From assembly GCA_937982565.1 (NCBI GenBank), contig CALJLN010000039.1, positions 62,001-126,000 of the forward strand: a DNA stretch of 64,000 nt, in the 5' to 3' direction. Positions 43,245 through 50,486 of the stretch are shown here, in pieces. The stretch is from UBA2421 sp002343075 (GTDB lineage Bacteria; Planctomycetota; Phycisphaerae; Tepidisphaerales; Tepidisphaeraceae). The notes beneath the pieces are model-generated. The model had not been told where the DNA came from, searched no databases, and worked only from the letters and a program-made list of their open reading frames with translations. Positions within the stretch are counted from its first letter, which is position 1; each line of letters opens with the position of its first letter. The position numbers were made by a program, and so were the translations under genes.

Positions 43245-43952
43245 CTACGGCTGGCGTGCCACAAGCCGCGCCAGTCGGTTGGGCAGTTCAGCTCTCGAAA
43301 TGCGCTCTTTCAGCCCCTTGCCGAGCAGCCAAGCTCCTGCATGTTCGCCGGTGACCATATCGAGCGTGTTTGCAACGATGTAATCGGCGCAACTTGCGAG
43401 GCGGCTGGCTTCGGCCACTTCAATCAGCTTGGATTCGGCAATTCCCACTTCCAGCTTGAACTTGACGAGCAAACCATCGAAATCCCACTCGTTTCGGAAG
43501 AGGTCGATGAGTTTCTCCGTGCGCGTACCGGTGACGGCGATCTCGGTGAAGTGGCTTTTGACCTTACCCGCCGACACATCCTGCACGACCCATTGCTCAC
43601 GGCCGCCCTTGACTAGCTTTCGTTCCACCACCTCATAGACCCCCCCCGGCGCATAATCGGCGACGGCGGCAGTCATGAAGATGGCGTCGTACACACACGA
43701 CCTGACGCGCTCTGCGAGCAGCGATCTCAAGTCGGCGTGCGACTTGAACAAGGTCACCGAAATGCCGCCGCCTGCCCCGCTGGCCTGCAAATCGTCGGCG
43801 TGGCGCGTATTGCTGGTTAGCAAATCCACTTTTCCGTAACCTGCGAGCGCTTCGGCAATCGCCCTGCCCGTATTGCCGGTGAATACGTTGCCCCAGTCGC
43901 GCACGCGGTCGATCATCTCCCTGGTATTGCCTGCGGTGACGAGAAACTGCAT
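43245..43952 (-). CDS. coaB: Phosphopantothenate-cysteine ligase domain protein (standalone CoaB)
   Basis: 235 residues from the ATG at 43952 (MQFLVTAGNTREMIDRVRDW); the frame continues upstream into non-pilot sequence. It matches the CoaB half only: GNTREMIDRVRDWGNVFTGN resembles the nucleotide loop, GRAIAEAL the Rossmann helix, AAVADYAP the AxxDY motif, and VKFKLEVGIAESKLIEVA the C-terminal region. In most bacteria CoaB is fused to CoaC; here the decarboxylase half is absent from the gene and window. It forms phosphopantothenoylcysteine in coenzyme A synthesis. It follows the anti-sigma gene by 28 bp; whether this link is functional is unclear. Confidence 0.8.
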   Translation of the reverse strand: MQFLVTAGNTREMIDRVRDWGNVFTGNTGRAIAEALAGYGKVDLLTSNTRHADDLQASGAGGGISVTLFKSHADLRSLLAERVRSCVYDAIFMTAAVADYAPGGVYEVVERKLVKGGREQWVVQDVSAGKVKSHFTEIAVTGTRTEKLIDLFRNEWDFDGLLVKFKLEVGIAESKLIEVAEASRLASCADYIVANTLDMVTGEHAGAWLLGKGLKERISRAELPNRLARLVARQP

Positions 43953-43980
43953 TGACGAACATGTTAAACGAAATGACGCC

Positions 43981-44217
43981 TTACTTCTTGTCCTCGACCG
44001 CTTTGAGGATTGCTTCAACCAAATGCCCAGGCAGCGGCGTCGGTTCGCACGACCTTCCCAGTTGATTAACCATTTTCACAGTTTGTTTGAACTGCTCAAC
44101 ATATTGCCGGCATTCCAAACAGCCTCCGACATGCTGATCAAACGCCGCCCGGTCGGCAACGGGAAGGGTGCCGTCGTAGTAGTCGCTTAAAAACGCGATG
44201 AGCTGGCGGCATGTCAT
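43981..44217 (-). CDS. Zinc-finger (zf-HC2) anti-sigma factor
   Basis: 78 residues. The HxxxCxxC zinc motif is in HVGGCLECRQYVEQF, with a leading MTCRQL cysteine, as in ZAS-domain anti-sigma factors. There is no transmembrane helix, so it is a soluble form such as those that sense redox or bind an intracellular signal. The start overlaps the sigma gene stop by ATGA, the usual layout of a sigma/anti-sigma pair. It probably holds the ECF sigma factor inactive until zinc is lost or cysteines are oxidised; the trigger is not visible. Confidence 0.85.
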   Translation of the reverse strand: MTCRQLIAFLSDYYDGTLPVADRAAFDQHVGGCLECRQYVEQFKQTVKMVNQLGRSCEPTPLPGHLVEAILKAVEDKK

Positions 44218-44825
44218 GATCTTGATCTCTTCCTCTCGCTTGCAACATACGGCTCCAGGAGCGTGCGCAACGCCTGTCGCGCACGGTGCAGGCGTGTCTT
44301 CACAGCTCCGTCATTCACACCGAGCACACCCGCCGCTGAAGTTGTGTCCATTTCTTCGATGTCGCGAAGGATAATCACGTCACGGTAAGTATCCGGGAGT
44401 TTATCGATACACGCCCTGACCAGCTCACGTACTTCCAGCCGCTGATAGACGGCATCGATGCTGTCCGCCCATTGCCGGCCGCCGCGCGCGCCGACTCGGT
44501 GACCATCGTCGAAATAGGCAGGGAGCAACGGCTCGATTGCCGTTTCATTCCGGCGCTTGCTTTTGCGCAGCCGCATTAGCGCCGTGGTGACGACAACACG
44601 ATGGAGCCATGTGTAGAGGGACGAATCGCCCTTAAAATCACCGACGTTTCGCAGGCAAAGCACCATGGCATCCTGAAGAATGTCTTGCGCATCATCTTCG
44701 TTGCGGCTGATGCGTCGCGCGGTTGCCAGAAGCCGGGGACCGTATTCCTTCAGCAGCGATTCGTAGGCGCGTGGGCTGCCGGATTTTATCTGCTGAGTGA
44801 GTAGAGCTTGGACCGCCGTGGGCAT
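44214..44825 (-). CDS. ECF-type RNA polymerase sigma factor
   Basis: 203 residues. Region 2 spans ~20-90 (AYESLLKEYGPRLLATARRI, AQDILQDAMVLCLRNVGDF, SLYTWLHRVVVTTALMRLRK), and region 4 spans ~135-190 (LPDTYRDVIILRDIEEMDT, GVNDGAVKTRLHRARQALRT). A longer linker (IEPLLPAYFDDGHRVGARGG) separates them. ECF sigma factors turn on stress or envelope regulons. The stop overlaps the anti-sigma start (ATGA) and the start overlaps the Nudix stop (TAATG), so the sigma factor is made together with ADP-ribose-processing enzymes. Confidence 0.9.
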   Translation of the reverse strand: MPTAVQALLTQQIKSGSPRAYESLLKEYGPRLLATARRISRNEDDAQDILQDAMVLCLRNVGDFKGDSSLYTWLHRVVVTTALMRLRKSKRRNETAIEPLLPAYFDDGHRVGARGGRQWADSIDAVYQRLEVRELVRACIDKLPDTYRDVIILRDIEEMDTTSAAGVLGVNDGAVKTRLHRARQALRTLLEPYVASERKRSRS

Positions 44826-45370
44826 TATTCAATCCAGTTGCTTTGCTGTAGGAACCAGAGGCCGGCAAAAACCTTGAAATCGACCAATTGGCCCAGTTTC
44901 ACCTTGCCTGCGAGCCAAGCCGCGACTTCGTTGAGAGGCACTTCATGCACGGTTATCTGCTCCGACTCGTCCCCCCCGCCGTCGGACACCTTTCGAAGAT
45001 TGGATGCCACGAAGAGGGCAACCGTTTCATCGGTGAGCCCGGCCGACGACGGGCCTACACTGAGCAGTCGGAGTTTCGCTGGTTCATAGCCAGTCTCTTC
45101 CCGCAGTTCACGCGCCGCAGCCAGTTCGAGCGATTCGCCCCTGGCTTCGGCAAAATCACCCGCCAAGCCCGCAGGCAACTCAATCACTCTGCGCGCTACC
45201 GGGGGACGGTATTGTTCCACCAGGAGGAGCCTGTTTTCGGGTGTCACAGCGACAATTCCCACAACACCCGAGGCGCCCGCACGGCTGGCATACTCCCATG
45301 TGTCCTTTGCGCGCATCGTAAGGTGGGAACCTTGGTACAATAGTTGCGAGTTTGCCTGCCGCTGGCTCAT
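44825..45370 (-). CDS. Nudix hydrolase, ADP-ribose pyrophosphatase type
   Basis: 181 residues from the ATG at 45370, which forms ATGA with the stop of the ADP-ribosylglycohydrolase and has GGGAGAG upstream; a start 15 bp earlier is also open. The Nudix box is visible in GESLELAAARELREETGY (E-x7-REL-x-EE-x-G), preceded by ELPAGLAGD as in ADP-ribose pyrophosphatases. It would split ADP-ribose to AMP and ribose 5-phosphate. It follows an ADP-ribosylglycohydrolase, the enzyme that releases ADP-ribose, so the two form a coherent two-step route. Confidence 0.88.
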   Translation of the reverse strand: MSQRQANSQLLYQGSHLTMRAKDTWEYASRAGASGVVGIVAVTPENRLLLVEQYRPPVARRVIELPAGLAGDFAEARGESLELAAARELREETGYEPAKLRLLSVGPSSAGLTDETVALFVASNLRKVSDGGGDESEQITVHEVPLNEVAAWLAGKVKLGQLVDFKVFAGLWFLQQSNWIE

Positions 45371-46395
45371 GACGGTCTCTCCCAAGCCTCTGCTATTCGC
45401 GTGATCGAGTCCGCATACTCAATTGAGTTGATCCACTCTGCTGGCCAGGCCTCAACCCCCAGATGGGCGCCCGCCAACGCGCCTGCGATCGCTGCGATCG
45501 AGTCGCTGTCTCCACTGGTCAACGCCGCGCGACGAATCGCCGCAACGCCGTCGTTGGCGTGGGTCAGGAAGCAGAGCAGCGCACACGCCAGGGCTTCTTC
45601 TGCCACCCACCCCTCCCCTGCGACCAAACACAGATCGGCAGGCAGGCGTTCGCTCGCCAGGCCGCTCTCGACCCGCTCCAACGCATCGAGACATTGACGC
45701 CAACCCTCCCGAATGAACGATGCCGGGCTGGCGATGCCTGGACGTTCCCACAGGCGGTCGAGCCAACGATGGTGGTAGACCTCAGCCTCGGCCAGTGCGT
45801 AATCGCGCAGTCGGTCGAGGAGATCGACCGGCTCGCCCCCCTCGAGCAAATCGGCAACCGCCGTCGCGGTGAGGTCGGCGGCGGCGAGTGCCGTGGGGTG
45901 GCCGTGCGTTAGAGCCGCTTGAAACTGCGCAATCGGCCCCCGCTGCCTGGCGGTGATTCCATCTCGGTCGAAATTCAGGAAAGCAACGGGTGAAACCCGC
46001 ATATTCGCGCCACAGCCCTTGCTGTTGATGGCGGTGGCATCAAGCCACTCATATCCTTCGGCGAGGCTCAAACAGCTTCGTACGCAGCTGGTTCCCGGAG
46101 CGCGGTCATTATCCGGGCTTTCATTCCACTGGACGAAAAACTTGCGAAGCGATTGCTCAAGCCCCGTAGGCGTGATCGGGCGGGGGCACTCCAGCAGAGC
46201 CTCCGCAACAGCGAGGGTCATTTGGGTATCGTCAGTTACCTGCGGCCCGGGTCGCTCCGGTCCGCCGGGGCCAAACTGCTGAACGACTTCATCAAAGGGC
46301 AAGAACTCGGCCGCCGCCCCGATCGCATCACCCAGCGCAACGCCAAACAGCACGCCGGCGCATCGACGGGTTTTCTCCACAGGCCGGACTGGCAT
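45367..46395 (-). CDS. ADP-ribosylglycohydrolase (DraG/ARH family)
   Basis: 342 residues from the ATG at 46395 (MPVRPVEKTRRCAGVLFGVA). The metal-binding signatures are GVALGDAIGAAAEF near residue 20 and TDDTQMTLAVAEAL near 55; the later LTSGDSDSIAAIAGALAGAH carries the second Asp cluster that binds two Mg ions. The family removes ADP-ribose from arginine or serine of proteins, or from related ligands. It is the first gene of an operon with Nudix hydrolase, ECF sigma and anti-sigma factors, and CoaB; the first overlap is ATGA. The frame is open upstream to 46848 but that is antisense to the isocitrate dehydrogenase. Confidence 0.88.
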   Translation of the reverse strand: MPVRPVEKTRRCAGVLFGVALGDAIGAAAEFLPFDEVVQQFGPGGPERPGPQVTDDTQMTLAVAEALLECPRPITPTGLEQSLRKFFVQWNESPDNDRAPGTSCVRSCLSLAEGYEWLDATAINSKGCGANMRVSPVAFLNFDRDGITARQRGPIAQFQAALTHGHPTALAAADLTATAVADLLEGGEPVDLLDRLRDYALAEAEVYHHRWLDRLWERPGIASPASFIREGWRQCLDALERVESGLASERLPADLCLVAGEGWVAEEALACALLCFLTHANDGVAAIRRAALTSGDSDSIAAIAGALAGAHLGVEAWPAEWINSIEYADSITRIAEAWERPS

Positions 46396-46597
46396 CGCTG
46401 AACTCAAATCGCCTCGCTTCAATTGTGTGCAGACTATCACTCTTTGGCAGGCGCGTGCAAGAAATGGAATGCTCTGATACGCCCGACGTTTCCCGTGGCA
46501 GTGTGACGGCGTTCTGTGGCTGATGTACTCGGACCCGTAGCTCTCGGCGGTGCGGTGGACGGTTGCCTCCAGCGCATCGGCGCGTATCTTCGCGTGC

Positions 46598-47608
46598 ATG
46601 TCAAAGCACACGATCGTCCTTATACCCGGCGATGGGATCGGCCCTGAAGTCTCCTCTGCAGCCAGGCGCGTCCTGGATGCCGCAGGATTTGACGCACAGT
46701 GGATCGAAGTGCCCGCGGGTGCCACAGCAGTGGAGCAGGGGCACGGCAATGTGCTTCCCGATCTTACCATCGACGCCATCAAGCAACACCGAATCGCGCT
46801 CAAAGGCCCCGTTACAACGCCGGTCGGTAAGGGCTTTAAGAGCGTCAACGTGCAGTTAAGGCAAAAGCTGGGCCTCTACGCCGCAGTGCGACCAGTGCGA
46901 AACATGGCGGGCGTGAAAACCTGGTTTGACGGCGTGGATATGGTAATCGTCCGCGAAAACACCGAAGGGCTTTACAGCGGGATCGAAAATGAGATCACCC
47001 CAGGCGTGGTAACTAGCCTGAAGGTCGCCACCGAGACCGCCTGCAAGCGTATTGCGCGCTACGCATTCAAGTACGCATTACAGCGCAACCGCCGCAAGGT
47101 CACCGTTTTTCATAAAGCCAACATTATGAAGTTGACGGATGGGATGTTTATCGCTTGCGCCAAGCTAGTGCGCGAACAGGAGTTTCCCGGGGTAGACTAT
47201 GAAGAGATGATCATTGATGCTGGTTGCATGAAACTGGTGCAGGACCCAACCCGGTTTGACATCCTGCTCATGGAAAATCTGTACGGCGATCTCGTAAGCG
47301 ACTTGTGTGCCGGACTGGTCGGCGGGCTGGGGGTCACGCCGGGAGCGAACATTGGCGAAGACTACGCCGTCTTTGAGGCCGTGCACGGTAGCGCGCCGGA
47401 CATCGCCGGGCAAAACAAGGCTAACCCGCTCGCGATGATCATCAGCGGTGTCATGATGCTCAACCACATTGGCGAGACTGCGATTGGCGAAAAAATCAAG
47501 GCGGCCTACAACGCCGTCATCGCCGAGGCAAAAACCACCACCCGCGACCTCGGCGGGACGGCTGGCACGCGCGAGTTCACCGACGCAATCATTGCAAAGC
47601 TGAAATAA
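46598..47608 (+). CDS. NAD-type isocitrate/isopropylmalate dehydrogenase family protein
   Basis: 336 residues from the ATG at 46598 (MSKHTIVLIPGDGIGPEV). The cofactor and substrate motifs are LIPGDGIGPE, GFKSVNVQLRQKLGLYA (serine and arginines that hold isocitrate), RENTEGLYSG, VFHKANIMKLTDG (catalytic Lys), NLYGDLVSDL and EAVHGSAPDIAG. The SxNVxLR motif favours NAD-dependent isocitrate dehydrogenase over isopropylmalate dehydrogenase; homoisocitrate dehydrogenase cannot be excluded. It converts isocitrate to 2-oxoglutarate in the TCA cycle. It stands alone, divergent from the ADP-ribosylglycohydrolase gene (202-bp gap) and convergent with cheY. Confidence 0.9.
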   Translation: MSKHTIVLIPGDGIGPEVSSAARRVLDAAGFDAQWIEVPAGATAVEQGHGNVLPDLTIDAIKQHRIALKGPVTTPVGKGFKSVNVQLRQKLGLYAAVRPVRNMAGVKTWFDGVDMVIVRENTEGLYSGIENEITPGVVTSLKVATETACKRIARYAFKYALQRNRRKVTVFHKANIMKLTDGMFIACAKLVREQEFPGVDYEEMIIDAGCMKLVQDPTRFDILLMENLYGDLVSDLCAGLVGGLGVTPGANIGEDYAVFEAVHGSAPDIAGQNKANPLAMIISGVMMLNHIGETAIGEKIKAAYNAVIAEAKTTTRDLGGTAGTREFTDAIIAKLK

Positions 47609-47652
47609 TCAAACCCGACAACTGGAACGCGCAACCAGGCCCGGCAACGCCG

Positions 47653-48039
47653 CTAAGCCCCCGCCGGCTTGGCCTTGGCAAGAGTTTGCTTAACGCGATC
47701 GATGAGGGTTTCGGGTGTAAATGGCTTGATGGCATAGTTGTTTACCCCCGCTTTGATTGCCTCAACCACACGCGACTTTTCTGCTTCTGTCGTACACATG
47801 ATCAGCGGGGTTGTCTTGTTGGTTTCCCGAATCTTCTTTACGAGCGTCAAGCCGTCCATCTTCGGCATGTTCCAGTCGATCATAATGAAGTCGAATGGTG
47901 CCCCCGCGGTCCCGATCACCGATAGAGCCTCCTCGCCGTCTCCCGCTTCGGAAAACGAGCAGGGACCCATGGTTTCGAGCGCGCGGCGCTGCACCGCCCG
48001 CATGGTCTTGGAATCATCAACCAACAGAATATTCAACAC
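47653..48039 (-). CDS. cheY: CheY-like response regulator
   Basis: 128 residues from the GTG at 48039, which has GGAGG 6 bp upstream and overlaps the cheX stop by one base (TAGTG); a TTG one codon later is possible. It is a lone receiver domain: ILLVDDSKTMR (acidic pair), FIMIDWNMPKMDG (phospho-Asp, here IDWNMP), MCTTEAEK (Thr) and YAIKPF (Lys). It is the last gene of the che run and should carry the CheA signal to an unknown output, for example a motor or a pilus. Confidence 0.92.
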   Translation of the reverse strand: MLNILLVDDSKTMRAVQRRALETMGPCSFSEAGDGEEALSVIGTAGAPFDFIMIDWNMPKMDGLTLVKKIRETNKTTPLIMCTTEAEKSRVVEAIKAGVNNYAIKPFTPETLIDRVKQTLAKAKPAGA

Positions 48040-48542
48040 TACCGACCTCCTGAACTGCCGCTTACCAGCTTGATGCTCACTTCGATGGCAAACTCCCCAA
48101 ACGGACACGAGCCTGGGATGACAACGCACGGCACCGCCGATGAGGGCACCACTGTGTGCCGCCCGAGGATGACATTGGGCGTTGTGATGCTTGCATTAAC
48201 TCCAAGATTCTTCTTTGCGCTGCCCGAGATCATGTTGGCCAGTTCGCCAACCGCATCAGTATATTCCCCCGTGCCTCGTTCGAGCTTAGTGCAGGCGAAT
48301 CTCTCGATGATCTGATCGGCGGTATCGCCAAGCATGCAGACCGAGGCCACACCGACGACATCACCGTAGAAGTTAATCTGGCCGGTCACATCATAGTAAT
48401 TGAATGGCGGCCTCTTCTTGTATGGCTTGCCAACCTTCACCTCGATACCAGCCATCATCGAAAGCACTTCACGAGTGGATTCGAAAAATGGCAGGAACAA
48501 CGATTGGTTGACCTGCGGCTTGATTGTCGCGCTTTCGCTCAT
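48039..48542 (-). CDS. cheX: CheX-like CheY-phosphatase
   Basis: 167 residues from the ATG at 48542, which overlaps the cheB stop (ATGA); upstream in-frame codons lie inside cheB. CheX/CheC/FliY proteins dephosphorylate CheY~P. The active-site pattern D-x3-E-x2-N is seen in DAVGELANMISGSAKKNL, followed by the sheet SITTPNVILG. No flagellar switch domain is present, so this is a stand-alone CheX. Its place between cheB and cheY fits signal termination; no CheZ is encoded here. Confidence 0.85.
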   Translation of the reverse strand: MSESATIKPQVNQSLFLPFFESTREVLSMMAGIEVKVGKPYKKRPPFNYYDVTGQINFYGDVVGVASVCMLGDTADQIIERFACTKLERGTGEYTDAVGELANMISGSAKKNLGVNASITTPNVILGRHTVVPSSAVPCVVIPGSCPFGEFAIEVSIKLVSGSSGGR

Positions 48543-49609
48543 CTGTGACTGCCTGTCTGTTTTGGGGTGCATGCCGAGAGAAGCGCTTCGGCTATCTCTG
48601 AAAGCGGCCGCACTTCGACGGCGGCGCCGCACTTGATTGCTTCCATGGGCATGCCAAAGACGACACTGCTCGCCTCGTCTTGTGCAACCGTGTGCGCGCC
48701 GGCTTGCCGCATCTGCAGCAGCCCTTTTGCGCCGTCTGCGCCCATGCCGGTCAGAAGCGCGCCGACGGCATTGGCGCCGGCCACCTTCGCCACCGAGCCA
48801 AAGAGCACTTCAACGCTGGGTCGCTGGTGAAACACTTCCGGCCCAGTCTTCACCTCGACGGCGAAATGCGCGCCCGATCGCCTCAGCAGCATGTGCATTC
48901 CCCCCGGAGCGAGAAGTACCTGCCCGGGAATCACAGGATCACCAGACTGTGCCTCTTTCACATTCACCGCACAGATCTTCGACAGCCTATCGGCAAACGA
49001 TGCCGTGAATCGAGGGGGCATGTGCTGCACGATGACAGTTCCCGGGGCGTTGGCGGGGAACGCCGTCAGCACCTCAGTGAGCGCCTGCACTCCGCCGGTC
49101 GAGGCACCGATCGCGATGATCTTCTCCGAACTGCCCGCAATCGACAGCCTTTGGGGGCGACTGACTTCGGGTCGCATTCCGAGCTTCGTCTTGGCGGCCA
49201 GCTTGATCTTTGTAATCAACTGCGGCGACAGGCCCTCTACGGAGAACGATGAGCCTGGCTTGCACATCACATCCACCGCGCCCGCAGCCATCGCTTCGAT
49301 GGCTACGCTCGTTCCCTGCGCGGTCAGTGAGCTGACGACGATGACAGGCATCGGGCGATGCGCCATGAGCTTCCGCAGAAACGTGATTCCGTCCATGCGC
49401 GGCATTTCAACGTCGAGCGTAATGACATCCGGCTCAAGCTCGACGATCTTATCGCGTGCGATGAAGGGGTCTGGTGCCGTGCCAATGACTTCGATGCCGG
49501 GGTCCTTGCCCAGCTCGCGCGTTAACACCTGCCGTACGACCGCAGAATCGTCGACAATCAGCACCTTGATCGTTGCGGCTGCCTTGGATATTCTGACTGT
49601 TGAGATCAT
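48539..49609 (-). CDS. cheB: Chemotaxis methylesterase/glutaminase CheB
   Basis: 356 residues from the ATG at 49609 with GAGGGG about 7 bp upstream; a GTG at 49624 overlapping the cheR stop is the alternative. The receiver domain (~15-130) has VLIVDDSAVVR, VITLDVEMPRMDG (phospho-Asp) and DVMCKPG. The esterase domain (~170-350) has the catalytic triad IGASTGGVQAL (Ser), VIVQHMPPRFT (His) and LTGMGADGAKG (Asp). It removes methyl groups from the receptor encoded upstream and resets sensitivity. Confidence 0.95.
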   Translation of the reverse strand: MISTVRISKAAATIKVLIVDDSAVVRQVLTRELGKDPGIEVIGTAPDPFIARDKIVELEPDVITLDVEMPRMDGITFLRKLMAHRPMPVIVVSSLTAQGTSVAIEAMAAGAVDVMCKPGSSFSVEGLSPQLITKIKLAAKTKLGMRPEVSRPQRLSIAGSSEKIIAIGASTGGVQALTEVLTAFPANAPGTVIVQHMPPRFTASFADRLSKICAVNVKEAQSGDPVIPGQVLLAPGGMHMLLRRSGAHFAVEVKTGPEVFHQRPSVEVLFGSVAKVAGANAVGALLTGMGADGAKGLLQMRQAGAHTVAQDEASSVVFGMPMEAIKCGAAVEVRPLSEIAEALLSACTPKQTGSHR

Positions 49610-49620
49610 AGGTATACCCC

Positions 49621-50460
49621 TCACTTCTGATAAATCGTTGGCTCAACAAATCGGAATCGATGTTGCATTCCGTTGAGTGACTCGGCGTGTCCCGTGAAGA
49701 GGTAACCGCCCGGCGGTAGACATTCCCAGAATCGCTGGACGAGTCGTTGCTGCGTTGGCTCATCGAAATAGATCATGACATTTCGGCAGAAAATGAAGTC
49801 GAACGGACCAGTGAACGGCCAGTTGTTGACCAAGTTGAGATTGCGAAACGAAATCAGTTGCCGTACCTCGGGGGCGACACTGAAACCGTTCTTCCCGTTT
49901 CTGTCACATGGCTGAAAAAATCGTTGTCGGAAGTCAATGGGAAGGGGTGCCAATCGTTCTGTGCTGTAGAGACCCTGACGAGCGACATCAAGCACTTGGG
50001 TCGAAATGTCAGTTGCAAGAATCTTCAGATCCCAGAGCCGGGGATTCTCCATGGCCTTCAGCAGATACATCGCGAGTGTATAGGGTTCCTCACCAGTGGA
50101 ACACGCCGCACTCCATACCCGAATGCGCTGATCGCCTTGCTTGCGCTTCTGGGCCAGCAATGCGGGAAAGGCTGTCTCGGCAATGAAGCTGAAATGCAAC
50201 GACTCACGATTGAAACTGGTGAGATTGGTGGTCATCGCGTCGACGAGTAACCGTACCTCCTCACCGCTCACATCGTCCGCCAACGCTGACAGGTAATCCT
50301 CGAGGGACCCAAAGCCCCCGGCGCGGATGCGCCGGGCAATTCGAGTCTCCACAAGGTGCCTCTTCCCTGCGGGAAGGTGAATCCCGCTGTGGCGGTATAC
50401 AATCTCGGTGATTCGCTCAAAATCAGCGACCGTAAACCGGGTTGGTGCAGACGAAGTCAT
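49621..50460 (-). CDS. cheR: Chemotaxis methyltransferase CheR
   Basis: 279 residues. The N-terminal helical domain (~10-75: RITEIVYRHSGIHLPAGK, TRIARRIRAGG) is followed by the SAM-binding domain: IRVWSAACSTGEEPYTLAM, ILATDISTQVLDVARQG and FIFCRNVMIYFDEPTQQRL. The beta-subdomain that binds a receptor pentapeptide is in the usual place. It methylates glutamates of the receptor gene next upstream, whose tail ends in a pentapeptide-like DFSEF. It overlaps nothing but is 26 bp after mcp. Confidence 0.95.
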   Translation of the reverse strand: MTSSAPTRFTVADFERITEIVYRHSGIHLPAGKRHLVETRIARRIRAGGFGSLEDYLSALADDVSGEEVRLLVDAMTTNLTSFNRESLHFSFIAETAFPALLAQKRKQGDQRIRVWSAACSTGEEPYTLAMYLLKAMENPRLWDLKILATDISTQVLDVARQGLYSTERLAPLPIDFRQRFFQPCDRNGKNGFSVAPEVRQLISFRNLNLVNNWPFTGPFDFIFCRNVMIYFDEPTQQRLVQRFWECLPPGGYLFTGHAESLNGMQHRFRFVEPTIYQK

Positions 50461-50486
50461 GTAGTTTCTCCGCTCTCGTTCCCGAC

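Noticed and set aside
46396..46848. N-terminal extension of the ADP-ribosylglycohydrolase frame
   Set aside because: It is antisense to the isocitrate dehydrogenase gene and composition is unlike coding sequence; the family start is at 46395.
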